Counted from the first letter of the stretch, positions 1 to 9,331 are shown. The stretch is 64,000 nt of DNA from an uncultured Amylibacter sp. (GCA_947497475.1 CANMGS010000001.1:1447747-1511746); one strand, 5' to 3'. Program-made: numbers and translations. The notes: generated by a model from the letters alone, not told the origin.

Positions 1-283
1 CTGCGGGGATGCCATGCGCTTGTGCTGCAAAGGCTACACCTTGGGCGTGATTTCCAGATGAGAATGCGATTACGCCATGTTGGCGATCTATTTTAGGGAT
101 TGCAGATACAGCTGACCAACCGCCGCGAAATTTGAATGATCCCGTATGCTGCAGACATTCGGCTTTTACATAGACTTTGCGCCCAGCAACCTCATCCAAA
201 AAAGGCGAAGATAGGAGGGGGGTTCTAACTGTTTTGCCATCTATTTTACGGGCCGCAGCTTGGATCATTTCATAGGTACTCAT
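1..283 (-). CDS. Threonine/serine dehydratase-type PLP enzyme, N-terminal part only
   Basis: The minus strand reads from an ATG at 283 and runs off the left edge of the window, so only about 94 residues are present. The visible part begins MSTYEMIQAA and contains the PLP-lysine motif SFKFRGG, followed by the SSGNHAQG loop that holds the cofactor phosphate. Both are hallmarks of fold-type II threonine ammonia-lyases and serine racemase/dehydratases. It probably converts threonine or serine to a keto acid and ammonia in the cytosol. It starts 4 bp after the stop of the upstream HAD gene, so the two are probably co-transcribed. The C-terminal regulatory region, which separates biosynthetic IlvA from catabolic forms, lies outside the window. 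Confidence 0.85.
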   Translation of the reverse strand, partial: MSTYEMIQAAARKIDGKTVRTPLLSSPFLDEVAGRKVYVKAECLQHTGSFKFRGGWSAVSAIPKIDRQHGVIAFSSGNHAQGVAFAAQAHGIPA

Positions 284-287
284 TTGA

Positions 288-977
288 TCAAAATACTTTT
301 GCTAAATCAGGAATCTTGTGAAGTGTTGATAGAACTTCGCGTGGTGTCCAAGGTAATTTATCTTGCGGTTCTCCGGCGCGATTTACCCATGCAGTCTGGA
401 ACCCGAATTTTGAAGCTGCCGCTGCATCCCAGCCATTAGAGGAAACAAACAGTACTTGATCTGGTGTGCACTTAAAACGATCACAAACCATCTGATAAAC
501 GCTAGGGGCGGGTTTGAAAATGCCGACATCCTCGACACTTAAAACATCATCAAGGACATTGCCAACACCTGCTGATTGTACTGCGCCTTCCAACATTTTT
601 GGTGAACCATTTGAAAGGATAGCCGTGTTGAAGTCGCTTGTTTTCAGCGCCGCAAGCATTTCTGGCACTTCTTCGTAGGCCTCTAACTCCCAATAAAGAG
701 CCAATAACCGTTCACGCAGCTCTGCATCATCAGATAACCCGCTAGCTTCTAATGCGTAATCTAGGCCGTTTTGTGTAACATCCCAAAAATCAGCATGGGC
801 ATCCATAACAGCGCGTAGCCATGTGTATTGAAGTTGTTTTAAGCGCCAATCATTGGCGACTTTGGTCCAAACTTTGGCAAACGCTTCGCGGTTTGGCTCA
901 GCAGCTGCTTGGCGTGCTGCAGCGGCAACATCAAACAATGTGCCGTATGCATCGAAAATACAGGTGGTGATTGGCAT
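288..977 (-). CDS. Haloacid dehalogenase, type II (HAD superfamily)
   Basis: A 229-residue HAD hydrolase, the usual length for type II L-2-haloacid dehalogenases. Motif I FDAYGTLFD gives the nucleophilic Asp near residue 9. QYTWLR holds the Arg that binds the halide and carboxylate in true dehalogenases. SNGSP is motif II, and SSNGWDAAAA is the motif III/IV region with the catalytic Asp. The family cleaves carbon-halogen bonds of 2-haloacids, but many members act on phosphoesters, so the substrate is not certain. It lies 4 bp upstream of the PLP dehydratase on the same strand. It is cytosolic; no signal peptide is present. Confidence 0.88.
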   Translation of the reverse strand: MPITTCIFDAYGTLFDVAAAARQAAAEPNREAFAKVWTKVANDWRLKQLQYTWLRAVMDAHADFWDVTQNGLDYALEASGLSDDAELRERLLALYWELEAYEEVPEMLAALKTSDFNTAILSNGSPKMLEGAVQSAGVGNVLDDVLSVEDVGIFKPAPSVYQMVCDRFKCTPDQVLFVSSNGWDAAAASKFGFQTAWVNRAGEPQDKLPWTPREVLSTLHKIPDLAKVF

Positions 978-1036
978 GTGTAATTCTCCTTGTGCGGAGC
1001 TTTACACATGCGCTTTTAGAATGGAATGGGAAAACC

Positions 1037-1825
1037 TTACAGATTTTCAGGTTGTGCCATGCCAAGTACGTGATAACCGCCATCTACACAGATGACTTCG
1101 CCAGTTGTGCATTCGCCGTAATCAGACGCCAGATATACGGCAGTACCTCCAACGGCCTCTAATGTTGCGTTTGCACGTAAAGGTGAATTTGCTTGCGTGG
1201 CCTTGAAAGTCTTACGGGCACCGCCAATAGCAGCGCCTGCCAATGTCCGCATTGGGCCTGGGCTGATGGCATTTACACGAATACCATCTGGGCCAAGGTC
1301 GTTTGCCAAATACCTCACGGCGCTTTCTAAAGCAGCTTTTGCTATACCCATGACGTTGTAATAAGGTGTTACACGATTAGAACCTTGATATGTCAAAGTT
1401 AGAATAGTGCCACCGTCTGTCATCAATGGTTTCGCCCGGCGAGCAACTTCGATCAAAGAATAGCAAGAGATATCCAGCGAGTTTTTAAAGTTTGCACGGG
1501 ATGTATCCACGATACGTCCTGTTAGCTCGTTCTTGTCTGAATATGCAATTGCATGGATCAAGAAATCAAATTTGCCCCATTCTTTTTCCAAAGATGCAAA
1601 TAATGTATCAAGCGATGCATCATCTTGGACATCAGCTTCTAAAACGATATTTGAGCCAAGGCTTTCCGCTAGTGGGCGCACACGTTTTTCAAAGGCTTCT
1701 CCTTGGAATGTGAACGCCAATTCAGCACCTTCTGCAGCCATTGCAGATGCAATTCCCCAAGCGATAGATTTGTCATTGGCCACGCCCATAACAAGGCCGC
1801 GTTTGCCTTTCATAAGATCAGCCAT
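1037..1825 (-). CDS. fabI: Enoyl-[acyl-carrier-protein] reductase (NADH)
   Basis: A 262-residue SDR-type enoyl-ACP reductase, which performs the last reduction of each fatty-acid elongation round. The atypical nucleotide-binding loop [13 protein letters not shown] is near residue 14. The catalytic Tyr-x6-Lys is visible as YNVMGIAK near residue 157, and the substrate loop follows at [10 protein letters not shown]. The start codon lies inside the end of fabB with an 8-bp overlap, so translation is probably coupled in a fabA-fabB-fabI operon. This gene order is common in alphaproteobacteria. Length and motifs are normal. Confidence 0.97.
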   Translation of the reverse strand: MADLMKGKRGLVMGVANDKSIAWGIASAMAAEGAELAFTFQGEAFEKRVRPLAESLGSNIVLEADVQDDASLDTLFASLEKEWGKFDFLIHAIAYSDKNELTGRIVDTSRANFKNSLDISCYSLIEVARRAKPLMTDGGTILTLTYQGSNRVTPYYNVMGIAKAALESAVRYLANDLGPDGIRVNAISPGPMRTLAGAAIGGARKTFKATQANSPLRANATLEAVGGTAVYLASDYGECTTGEVICVDGGYHVLGMAQPENL

Positions 1826-3044
1826 GATATTTACTCATTGCAATTGTTCCGTTTGTTCCGCCAAAGCCAAAGCTGTTGGACATTACTGTATCAAGGCCTG
1901 CATTTTCCACAAACTCAGTGGCAATTTCGCCCTCGTTGATTTCGGGGTCTAAATTTTCGACATTCGCAGAAGGGGCGATAAAGTCATTTTCTAACATCAA
2001 AAGACTGTAAATTGCTTCATGCACGCCTGCACCGCCAAGACAGTGGCCAGTTACTGATTTTGTTGATGTGATTGGCGGTGTTTGACCTTCTCCAAATACA
2101 CGACGCACGGCATGAACTTCAGTAACATCACCAGCAGGCGTTGATGTGCCATGTGCATTGATATAACCGACTTTACGATCACCCAATGTTGCCGTTGCAA
2201 GCTTCATAGAACGTTCAGCGCCTTCACCTGATGGAGCGACCATATCGTGACCATCTGATGTTGCACCATAGCCTGTAACTTCCGCATAAATTTTAGCTCC
2301 ACGTGCCAAGGCATGATCAAGCTCTTCTAAAACCACAACGCCAGCACCACCAGAAATTACGAAACCATCACGGTTTGCATCGAATGCGCGGGATGCTTTG
2401 GTTGGCGTATCATTATATTTGGATGACATCGCTCCCATTGCGTCAAACAAGCATGACAATGTCCAGTCAAGCTCTTCGCCTCCGCCCGCAAAAACAACAT
2501 CCTGCTTACCAAACTGAATTTGTTCAACGCCATTACCTATACAGTGCAATGATGTGGTACAGGCAGATGTGATAGAATAGTTTACGCCTTTGATTTTGAA
2601 TGGTGTTGCCAAACACGCAGAGTTTGTGGATGACATACCGCGTGTGACCATGAAAGGCCCCATACGTTTTGGCGCACCTTTTTCGATGACGATCTTATGC
2701 GCATTGAATAGATTAATCGTTGATGGGCCGCCAGACCCCATAATCAAACCAGTCCGCTCATTGGAAACGTCGCTTTCTTCCAAGCCGCTATCTGCAATAG
2801 CCTGTTCCATAGCTAGGAAATTATATGCTGCACCCATGCCCATGAAACGCATCTGGCGCTTGTCGATGTGCTCTGTTGGATCAATTGATGGCATGCCGTG
2901 GATTTGGCTACGAAAGCCATGCTCTTTGTAATCTTCAGCGGCACTGATACCTGATGTTCCATTCTTTAAAGAGGCTAAAACCTCTTCTGTATTGTTCCCG
3001 ATTGAGGAAATAATCCCCAAACCTGTGATAACGACACGACGCAT
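1818..3044 (-). CDS. fabB: 3-oxoacyl-[acyl-carrier-protein] synthase I
   Basis: A 408-residue thiolase-fold condensing enzyme. The active-site Cys is in SACTTSLH and the two catalytic histidines in HGTSTPAGD and SVTGHCLGG, giving the Cys-His-His triad of KAS I/II. Pairing with fabA just upstream (23-bp gap) indicates FabB, the synthase that elongates the cis-3-decenoyl intermediate in unsaturated fatty-acid synthesis. It overlaps fabI by 8 bp downstream. The start at 3044 ([10 protein letters not shown]) matches family N-termini and has an AGGAG-like site just upstream on the minus strand. Confidence 0.97.
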   Translation of the reverse strand: MRRVVITGLGIISSIGNNTEEVLASLKNGTSGISAAEDYKEHGFRSQIHGMPSIDPTEHIDKRQMRFMGMGAAYNFLAMEQAIADSGLEESDVSNERTGLIMGSGGPSTINLFNAHKIVIEKGAPKRMGPFMVTRGMSSTNSACLATPFKIKGVNYSITSACTTSLHCIGNGVEQIQFGKQDVVFAGGGEELDWTLSCLFDAMGAMSSKYNDTPTKASRAFDANRDGFVISGGAGVVVLEELDHALARGAKIYAEVTGYGATSDGHDMVAPSGEGAERSMKLATATLGDRKVGYINAHGTSTPAGDVTEVHAVRRVFGEGQTPPITSTKSVTGHCLGGAGVHEAIYSLLMLENDFIAPSANVENLDPEINEGEIATEFVENAGLDTVMSNSFGFGGTNGTIAMSKYHG

Positions 3045-3067
3045 AAGCGTGCTCCTTTATTTGGGTA

Positions 3068-3586
3068 TTAGTTTGACAGATCAACGGCTGCGAGGCCGAC
3101 TTTCATATCTGTTACTTCATAGGCGAGTTCATCGTCGGCATAGACTTTGCCATTGGCCACACCAATTTTGATTTTACGGTCAATGACACGTGTGAATTCA
3201 ATATCATATGTAAGCATTTTACACTCGGGTGTTACCATGCTCATTAGTTTCACTTCGCCAACGCCCAGAGCCATACCTTGTCCCAGCATTCCGCGCCAGC
3301 CAAGGTTGAAACCTGTAAGTTGCCAAAGGCCATCTAAGCCAAGGCATCCAGGCATAATTGGATTGCCAGGAAAGTGGCACTCAAAAAACCAAAGGTCAGG
3401 TGTGATATCGAATTCAGCTTTAATGTGGCCTTTACCATGTTCGCCGCCATCAGCAGAGACTTCTGTGATACGGTCCATCATCAACATTGGTGGCATGGGT
3501 AGCTGTGCATTGCCAGCGCCAAACATCTCCCCTTTGGCGCATTGAATCAGCGCTTCTTTATCAAAACTTGTTGGTCTTTCGGACAT
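3068..3586 (-). CDS. fabA: 3-hydroxyacyl-ACP dehydratase/isomerase FabA
   Basis: A 172-residue hot-dog-fold dehydratase that also isomerises trans-2- to cis-3-decenoyl-ACP, the branch point for unsaturated fatty acids. The catalytic His is in FECHFPGNP and the acidic partner lies in the GCLGLDGLWQ helix. An in-frame ATG lies 8 codons upstream at 3610. I prefer 3586 (MSERPTSF) because GGAGA sits about 9 nt before it and the length then matches the family. It is the first gene of the fabA-fabB-fabI operon and divergent from irr. Confidence 0.95.
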   Translation of the reverse strand: MSERPTSFDKEALIQCAKGEMFGAGNAQLPMPPMLMMDRITEVSADGGEHGKGHIKAEFDITPDLWFFECHFPGNPIMPGCLGLDGLWQLTGFNLGWRGMLGQGMALGVGEVKLMSMVTPECKMLTYDIEFTRVIDRKIKIGVANGKVYADDELAYEVTDMKVGLAAVDLSN

Positions 3587-3752
3587 GTTTGCCTGTCTCC
3601 ATTTATTCATTCCCAGTTGTGAGTATCACTACTTTTGTCCGACTATCAATAGGTGGCGGCACTTAAGCGCATGTGTATTATGCCTGTTTTTGTTGAACTT
3701 CCGCTTAAATGGCGTCATAATCCCTTAGAAACGAAAAAAACTGGTGACGAAT
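3587..3752. promoter_or_regulatory. Divergent promoter region between fabA and irr
   Basis: An AT-rich spacer separates two divergently transcribed genes and must carry both promoters. I see no clean inverted repeat matching a Fur/Irr iron-control element, so co-regulation by Irr is only a possibility from the arrangement. GGTGA at 3742-3746 serves as the ribosome-binding site for irr. Confidence 0.45.
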
Positions 3753-4172
3753 ATGCATACCGACCCGCAAACGCGTGGCAGGCAGTGGCTTGAAAGCAAA
3801 GATGTCCGACCAACCAAGCAACGCTTGGCTTTGGCAACATTACTGGTTGGTGACGGTCAAGATCGTCATGTTACAGCTGAAAGTTTGCATGAAGCTGTTT
3901 CTGCCGGTGAATCATCAGTTTCATTGGCAACCGTGTACAATACATTGCGCTTATTTTGTGATGCGGAGCTGATGAATGAGATTACTGTTGATGGGAACAA
4001 ATCTTATTTTGACACTCGTACAGACCAACACCCGCATTTCTTTTGGGAAGACGATCGTGCATTAACCGACGCTCCAACAGAAACGTTAAAATTTGAAAGC
4101 ATTCCTACACCTCCTGAAGGTACGGAAATTGCTAGCGTTGATGTGGTTATCAGATTGCGAAAACGTAAATAG
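3753..4172 (+). CDS. irr: Fur-family iron response regulator Irr
   Basis: A 139-residue Fur-family transcription factor. The N-terminal winged helix includes RPTKQRLALA and the recognition helix SLATVYNTL, followed by YFDTRTDQHPHFF. In alphaproteobacteria Irr represses iron-using and haem genes under iron limitation and is inactivated by haem. The His cluster that is usually HHH reads HPH here (QHPHFF), so the haem/metal-sensing motif is slightly altered. A GTG at 3744 is in frame, but ATG 3753 has GGTGA 6 nt upstream and is preferred. Its place beside fabA is a conserved alphaproteobacterial context, which supports Irr over Fur or Zur. Confidence 0.9.
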   Translation: MHTDPQTRGRQWLESKDVRPTKQRLALATLLVGDGQDRHVTAESLHEAVSAGESSVSLATVYNTLRLFCDAELMNEITVDGNKSYFDTRTDQHPHFFWEDDRALTDAPTETLKFESIPTPPEGTEIASVDVVIRLRKRK

Positions 4173-4185
4173 TTGTAGCAACCGA

Positions 4186-5034
4186 CTAAAACCACTGGCC
4201 TGGTTCCATAAACCCATGATCCATTAGTTGCTGTGAATTCCAGCGGAATTTTACAGATTTAGACCATATGAAATTATCAATCTCATACATAGAACCTGGA
4301 TTTGTTTTCAGGCTTTTTGCTGTGCGAAATGAACAAATGGCTATTGTCGTGTTATGGTGCCATGGGCAAGAGAATGTATTATATTCCCCGATGTTGAAAT
4401 AGCCATCGTTGCCCATTTCCAAGCCCGCGACGGGTTTAAATAATCCAATACGATTCAAGCGCCTGCGTTGGTATGGCAGATGTTCCTCAAAGCGCCACTT
4501 TAGGCCACCGAATACGTCTAATTCTCTGTCTTGTGCTTCGCCATCGATAAAACGTTGAAGTGCATAGTAACCAGCGCCGTCAAAATGGGCATCTTCTAGT
4601 GAAAACCCGTCTTTAGCTTTTCCCAAGTCATCTGGATATAGGTCTATTGTATATGTGAAGACGGAGGACCGTTTCTCTTCGGTAACAAAATCGGTCAAAT
4701 CCGCAATTGTTCGCGTTTCACAGAATGGGAAATGTAGGTATTCAGCATTGAAACAATAATAGACCCAGCGGTTTGGGCATAATTCGATCATACGGTTCAA
4801 ATATGGGGATACGTCAGAGAAAAATGCATCTTCTACATCAATTGCACCGCATAATTCGGAGCAGCTTTCTGGAATTTCTAAATCTGGACGTTTAATCACA
4901 AATAAGTTTTTGAAGCCCAAACGTGAATGATGGCGAATACAAGAACTAAGGCCAGTAAGGTCTTCTGCGAGGATAAAACCAATCGGGCCTTTTCCAGTAT
5001 CGCTGGATGGAATGTCGAAAAGTGTTTTTGCCAT
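4186..5034 (-). CDS. Conserved hypothetical protein, possibly glycosyltransferase-like
   Basis: A 282-residue soluble protein with no signal peptide or membrane segment. I do not recognise it with certainty. The N-terminal region (GFILAEDLTGLSS, then a hydrophobic strand NLFVIKRPD) and a central EYLHFPFCETRTIADLTDF-like stretch resemble family-2-type glycosyltransferases that hold a DxEY-like metal site. A WHHN segment lies near residue 227. It is convergent with irr (13-bp gap) and divergent from miaB. The function assignment is weak; the coding call rests on length, intact frame and a plausible start. Confidence 0.7.
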   Translation of the reverse strand: MAKTLFDIPSSDTGKGPIGFILAEDLTGLSSCIRHHSRLGFKNLFVIKRPDLEIPESCSELCGAIDVEDAFFSDVSPYLNRMIELCPNRWVYYCFNAEYLHFPFCETRTIADLTDFVTEEKRSSVFTYTIDLYPDDLGKAKDGFSLEDAHFDGAGYYALQRFIDGEAQDRELDVFGGLKWRFEEHLPYQRRRLNRIGLFKPVAGLEMGNDGYFNIGEYNTFSCPWHHNTTIAICSFRTAKSLKTNPGSMYEIDNFIWSKSVKFRWNSQQLMDHGFMEPGQWF

Positions 5035-5214
5035 CTATGCCTGCTGTCACGCGTTACTATTTATACTTTACCAATCTCTATTCAGTCTGAACTTAAAAAT
5101 CCAGCATAGAGTATTCCCATACATTGAAATATTACAAAGTCGCTATGACATTGCGGATTGTGTTGTTGCGGTGTAAAGCGCGGGCTTAGAAACTTTAAGC
5201 TGAGTATTGAAACG

Positions 5215-6555
5215 ATGTCCGAACAGAAAAAGCTTTATATCAAGACATATGGTTGCCAGATGAATGTATACGATTCTGAACGTATATCTGATGCTTTGGC
5301 GCCAGAAGGCTATTCTGTGACGACTGATGAGAATGAAGCTGATTTAGTGTTGTTAAACACATGCCATATTCGTGAAAAAGCGGCAGAAAAGATTTATTCT
5401 GAGCTGGGCCGAATGAAACAGCTAAAGTTGAAAAAGCCCGAAATGCAATTCGGTGTCGCTGGTTGTGTTGCGCAAGCCGAAGGTCAGGAAATTATTAACC
5501 GCCAACCAATGGTGGATTTGGTAGTAGGTTCGCAAGCCTATCACAATCTGCCTGAAATGATGCGCGATGTTGCCAAAGGTCAAAAACCTGTCGATATTGA
5601 TTTTCCTGCAGAAGATAAATTCGACCATATCTTGCGTAGCAAAGGCAAAGGCAAAGGCAAAGGCAAACGCAAATTGCCAAGTGCGTTTCTGACAGTGCAA
5701 GAAGGCTGCGATAAATTTTGCGCTTTTTGTGTTGTTCCATATACGCGTGGTGCAGAAGTTTCGCGTCCTGCCCAAAAAATTATTGATGAAGCCAAACATT
5801 TGGTGGACCAAGGTGTTGTTGAGATTAATCTGCTCGGTCAAAACGTGAATGCATATCACGGACAAGGTGTAGATGGTGAATGGTCGCTTGCGCGCCTAAT
5901 ACGTGAACTAGCGAAGATTGACGAATTGAAGCGTATCCGTTTCACGACATCACATCCGAATGATATGGATGATGACTTAATTGCTGCGCATGGTGATACC
6001 GAAAAGCTTATGCCGTATTTACACCTACCAGTTCAGGCAGGTTCTGACCGTGTTTTGAAAGCAATGAATCGCAAGCATACTGCAGAAGAGTACCTAAAAC
6101 TCATCGAACGTATTCGTGCTGCTCGTAAAGATATAGCCTTATCTGGTGACTTTATTGTTGGTTTTCCTGGCGAAACAGAAGCGGATTTCCAAGATACTCT
6201 GACGCTTTGTGAAGAAGTGCGTTATGGGCAAGCTTATTCATTCAAGTATTCGACACGTCCAGGTACGCCTGCTGCGGAGCGTGATCAAGTTGATGAAGCG
6301 GAAAAAGCGGATCGTTTGAAACGTTTGCAGACCTTATTAACGAAGCACCAATATGAGTTCCAATTGTCTATGGTTGGAAAGACATTACCAGTGCTGTTAG
6401 AAAAGCCTGCACGTGATCCAGGCCAATTCGTTGGAAAATCAGAATATTTACATGCTGTTCACATGGATGCGACACCCGAACAAGTGGGGACAATTGTACA
6501 AGCTAAGGTGACTCGCACAGAAAGAAATTCCCTTGGCGCAGAAATTGTGGAATAA
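5215..6555 (+). CDS. miaB: tRNA-2-methylthio-N6-dimethylallyladenosine synthase
   Basis: A 446-residue radical-SAM methylthiotransferase that adds the 2-methylthio group to i6A37 of tRNAs reading UNN codons. The N-terminal Cys residues for the auxiliary cluster are in YGCQMN, NTCHIRE and AGCVAQ. The radical-SAM CxxxCxxC is in [15 protein letters not shown] domain ends the protein (around 375-446). The in-frame upstream extension to 5158 (MCCCG) is not family-like, so ATG 5215 is chosen. An unusual Lys-Gly run at residues 143-153 between the MTTase and radical-SAM domains is encoded by a hexanucleotide tandem repeat. Confidence 0.96.
   Translation: MSEQKKLYIKTYGCQMNVYDSERISDALAPEGYSVTTDENEADLVLLNTCHIREKAAEKIYSELGRMKQLKLKKPEMQFGVAGCVAQAEGQEIINRQPMVDLVVGSQAYHNLPEMMRDVAKGQKPVDIDFPAEDKFDHILRSKGKGKGKGKRKLPSAFLTVQEGCDKFCAFCVVPYTRGAEVSRPAQKIIDEAKHLVDQGVVEINLLGQNVNAYHGQGVDGEWSLARLIRELAKIDELKRIRFTTSHPNDMDDDLIAAHGDTEKLMPYLHLPVQAGSDRVLKAMNRKHTAEEYLKLIERIRAARKDIALSGDFIVGFPGETEADFQDTLTLCEEVRYGQAYSFKYSTRPGTPAAERDQVDEAEKADRLKRLQTLLTKHQYEFQLSMVGKTLPVLLEKPARDPGQFVGKSEYLHAVHMDATPEQVGTIVQAKVTRTERNSLGAEIVE
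5639..5664 (+). repeat. In-frame AAAGGC hexanucleotide repeat within miaB
   Basis: Four perfect AAAGGC units in a row, followed by AAACGC, encode alternating Lys-Gly. The period is a multiple of three, so unit gain or loss would change linker length without shifting the frame. Confidence 0.85.
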
Positions 6556-6787
6556 ATTAAAAAAGTGCTATTTTAAGCCGATTGGTTCCATTGTAGATAC
6601 AATATAAGCTTCCGCTAGGTTAATGTTTACTAACTAGAAATAGTATAGTGAAGATTTTTCTTCACAAATTGTAGATATTTGATACCTTTACTTAAAATTA
6701 AGTGTTATATGTAGCCACAGTTAAGTGGTGCGTTTGTGCGATTATACTCTGCATAAACGAAAGTATTTGTAGAAGGGGAGCAGTAGG
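6556..6787. other. Intergenic stretch between miaB and the OmpA-like gene
   Basis: 232 bp of AT-rich sequence. I see no clear miaB terminator and no gene. It ends in AGGGGAG at 6774-6780, a good ribosome-binding site for the next gene, and probably holds that gene's promoter. Confidence 0.4.
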
Positions 6788-7342
6788 GTGTTCAATAATC
6801 TTTTAAAGATTGCAGCTGCGACTGTAGTAGGGGCGTCAATCGCTTCCACAGCCAGTGCCGATCTTGGTGTAACAAAAGTAAGCCAGAGTGAACGATATGT
6901 TCCGACTATTTGGGTGGATCCAGATGGTTGTGAACATTGGGTTATGGATGATGGTGTAGAGGGGTATATGACTCCGCATACGACACGCGATGGTATCCCA
7001 GTTTGTCGCCGTGGAAAAACATGTGCAGTTATGAATTCTGACCAACTTTTTGCAGTTGATAAATGGCACATTAACGCAGCAAATCGTGCACGCCTCGCTG
7101 ACTTTTTTAAAAGTGCGGGGGCGACAGCTTATCTAGTTGATGGCCACACAGACAGCGACGCAAGCGACAGTTATAATATGCGCCTTTCCAAAAATCGCGC
7201 TATTGCGATTGCTAAGATTGCCCAAAGTGTAGGTGCGAAAGCACAAGCGCGTTGGTATGGTGAACGTGTTCCAGTTGCTTCGAACCGCACAAATTCTGGC
7301 AAGGCAAAAAATCGCCGCGTCGAAATCACTTGTATCCGCTAA
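6788..7342 (+). CDS. Secreted OmpA-like peptidoglycan-binding protein
   Basis: A 184-residue exported protein starting with GTG 6788 (AGGGGAG 7 nt upstream). Residues 1-24 form a signal peptide ending ASADLG. A short N-terminal domain carries WVDPDGCEHW and DDGVEGY. The C-terminal half is an OmpA domain: VDGHTDSDAS and NMRLSKNRA, then RRVEITC, the usual peptidoglycan-contacting motifs. It probably tethers the outer envelope or periplasm to the cell wall. The next gene encodes a lipoprotein with the same WVDPxGC module. The pair sits between miaB and phoH. Confidence 0.87.
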   Translation: MFNNLLKIAAATVVGASIASTASADLGVTKVSQSERYVPTIWVDPDGCEHWVMDDGVEGYMTPHTTRDGIPVCRRGKTCAVMNSDQLFAVDKWHINAANRARLADFFKSAGATAYLVDGHTDSDASDSYNMRLSKNRAIAIAKIAQSVGAKAQARWYGERVPVASNRTNSGKAKNRRVEITCIR

Positions 7343-7358
7343 GCTGGAAGGAAAAATA

Positions 7359-7658
7359 ATGAAACTTGTAAAAGCAATTTCCCTAGTAGTCTTAGCGGTG
7401 CCCCTTGCGGCTTGTGATACTCCGAAACAAAATAAAACAGTTGACCGTGGGTTTGATGCAAAACATCTTAGCCAACTAAAAGCTGGTATTTGGGTTGATC
7501 CACGTGGGTGTGATCACTGGATTATCGATGATGGTGTAGAAGGGTATCTGTCTGCGCGTTTAGATAAATACGGTAAACCTGTATGTTCAGGGATAGCAGC
7601 ACCAAATACAGCGAATGGCAGCTTCAAGTCAGGTAGCACATTTGGCGACACAATCTGA
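7359..7658 (+). CDS. Small lipoprotein with WVDPxGC module
   Basis: A 99-residue predicted lipoprotein. The signal peptide ends in lipobox LAAC with Cys19 as the acylation site. The mature part repeats the module of the preceding gene: WVDPRGCDHW and DDGVEGYLS, then KPVCSG. ATG 7359 is chosen because GGAAGGAA lies just upstream and it begins a proper signal peptide; a longer upstream frame overlaps the OmpA gene. It is 16 bp downstream of the OmpA gene and is followed by a strong terminator, so the two form a transcription unit. Function unknown. Confidence 0.85.
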   Translation: MKLVKAISLVVLAVPLAACDTPKQNKTVDRGFDAKHLSQLKAGIWVDPRGCDHWIIDDGVEGYLSARLDKYGKPVCSGIAAPNTANGSFKSGSTFGDTI

Positions 7659-7680
7659 TCTATAAAACATATATCGTAAA

Positions 7681-7708
7681 AAGCTGCGTTTTTCGCAGCT
7701 TTTTTTTT
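7681..7708 (+). terminator. Rho-independent terminator after the lipoprotein gene
   Basis: Stem AAGCTGCG / CGCAGCTT with a TTTTT loop, followed by a long run of T. It ends the two-gene WVDPxGC unit and separates it from phoH. Confidence 0.93.
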
Positions 7709-7779
7709 GATAATTCACTTGCGGAAAGTCATTTATCTTGCGACAATTTTTATGATCTAAAAGCTAGGAGGCTGCTCTG

Positions 7780-8796
7780 GTGAACACTGCCACACCACTA
7801 CCGCAAGATGCGGTGAAAAACCCTGAAATATTGTTAAATTTTGAAAACAATCGATACTTAATTGACCTGTGTGGCGAATTCGATCGCAACTTAGCCCAAA
7901 TAGAAGCAGCTTTAGATGTTCAAATATTGCGACGTGATAACGGCTTGGGCGTTCTTGGAGAGCCTGAAGGGCAAGCAAAAGCTTCTAACATTCTACAATA
8001 TCTATACGGACGTGCAGAACGTGGCAAAACGATTGAGCCAGCGGATATAGATGCTGCCTTACGGTTCTTGAATGAACAAAAACATGATGCGCAAAAGCCT
8101 GCAGACCAAATTGAGATGTTTAAAGGCGGCGCTTTAGAAATTCGCACTCGTAAGAAAACCGTTGAACCGCGTACAGTTACGCAGAAAAGATACGTCGAAG
8201 ATTTGCTGTCTAAAGAGCTTGTTTTTGGCCTTGGTCCAGCAGGTACAGGTAAAACGTATATTGCGGTTGCTGCTGCGGTTTCCATGTTTATCAATGGGAT
8301 GGTTGATAAAATCATTCTTGCGCGACCCGCAGTTGAAGCGGGTGAACGACTAGGGTTTTTGCCTGGTGATATGAAGGAAAAAGTCGACCCTTATATGCAG
8401 CCTCTTTATGATGCTTTGAATGATTTTTTCCCGGCTAAACAAGTTGAAAAACTAATTGAAGATAAACGTATTGAAATAGCCCCTTTGGCTTTTATGCGGG
8501 GGCGAACGCTAAGCAACGCTTATGTAGTATTGGATGAAGCACAAAATGCGACAACCATGCAAATGAAGATGTTTCTTACCCGTATGGGCGAAGGGTCACG
8601 AATGGCAATCACTGGCGATATGAGCCAAATCGATTTACCTCGCGGTGTGACATCGGGGTTAGTCGAAGCGGAAAAAGTTTTGCGTGACGTCAAAGGTGTT
8701 GGTTTTACATATTTCAAAGCAGAAGATGTGGTGCGCCACCCGATGGTCGCCAAAATCATTATTGCATACGATAAACACGCCAAGAACAATGGATAA
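7780..8796 (+). CDS. PhoH family NTPase
   Basis: A 338-residue P-loop NTPase. Walker A is GPAGTGKT near residue 153 and Walker B is VLDEAQN near 249. An N-terminal KH-like region (about 1-110) is typical of the PhoH/PhoL branch. The start is GTG 7780 with AGGAGG 8 nt upstream. It overlaps ybeY by 8 bp. The phoH-ybeY-corC-lnt order is widespread in proteobacteria and points to a role in RNA/ribosome metabolism, although the biochemical function of chromosomal PhoH is not settled. Confidence 0.95.
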   Translation: MNTATPLPQDAVKNPEILLNFENNRYLIDLCGEFDRNLAQIEAALDVQILRRDNGLGVLGEPEGQAKASNILQYLYGRAERGKTIEPADIDAALRFLNEQKHDAQKPADQIEMFKGGALEIRTRKKTVEPRTVTQKRYVEDLLSKELVFGLGPAGTGKTYIAVAAAVSMFINGMVDKIILARPAVEAGERLGFLPGDMKEKVDPYMQPLYDALNDFFPAKQVEKLIEDKRIEIAPLAFMRGRTLSNAYVVLDEAQNATTMQMKMFLTRMGEGSRMAITGDMSQIDLPRGVTSGLVEAEKVLRDVKGVGFTYFKAEDVVRHPMVAKIIIAYDKHAKNNG

Positions 8797-9304
8797 TGAA
8801 ATTGATATTCTGATCGAAGATGATCTTTGGAACAGCTTCGATCTAGAAGACGTCAGTCATAATGTTTTAGTGCAGATCAGTACTGCGTTAAACTTGACAC
8901 ATATTCCGTATGAATTAAGTATTCTTGCTTGTAATGATGCGCGGATCGCTGTTTTAAATGCAGAGTTTCGTGGGAAAGAAAAAACAACAAATGTTTTATC
9001 ATGGCCAAGTTATGAATTGAGCCCAGATGAAGTTGGTGCTACGCCAAAGCTTCCGCCTGAACCAGAGTTTGGTGACCCATTTGTGAACTTAGGAGATATC
9101 GCAATTTCATATGATACCTGTATGAAAGAGGCTGAAATTGCAGGGATACAGAAACTTCATCATGTTACACATTTGCTCATACATGGTATTCTGCACTTGC
9201 TAGGATATGATCATGAAACCGATGAAGACGCTGAATTAATGGAAAAAATTGAGATAAAATTGTTGGCGGATATGGGTATTGGAAACCCGTATAAAACCGT
9301 GTAA
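8789..9304 (+). CDS. ybeY: Endoribonuclease / rRNA maturation factor YbeY
   Basis: A 171-residue UPF0054 metalloprotein. The zinc-binding HGxLHLxGYDH motif is seen as HGILHLLGYDH near residue 132. YbeY processes the 3' end of 16S rRNA and contributes to 70S quality control. ATG 8789 lies inside the phoH stop region, giving an 8-bp overlap and likely translational coupling. An upstream ORF extension lies wholly inside phoH and is rejected. It has a typical acidic N-terminus (MDNEIDILIEDD). Confidence 0.95.
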   Translation: MDNEIDILIEDDLWNSFDLEDVSHNVLVQISTALNLTHIPYELSILACNDARIAVLNAEFRGKEKTTNVLSWPSYELSPDEVGATPKLPPEPEFGDPFVNLGDIAISYDTCMKEAEIAGIQKLHHVTHLLIHGILHLLGYDHETDEDAELMEKIEIKLLADMGIGNPYKTV

Positions 9305-9331
9305 TTTGACGGTGACTATTGGAAAGAGGCT

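Noticed and set aside
5422-5865. Three overlapping minus-strand ORFs opposite miaB
   Set aside because: They mirror miaB codons and the AAAGGC repeat (giving AFAFAF-like runs); no ribosome-binding site or family similarity.
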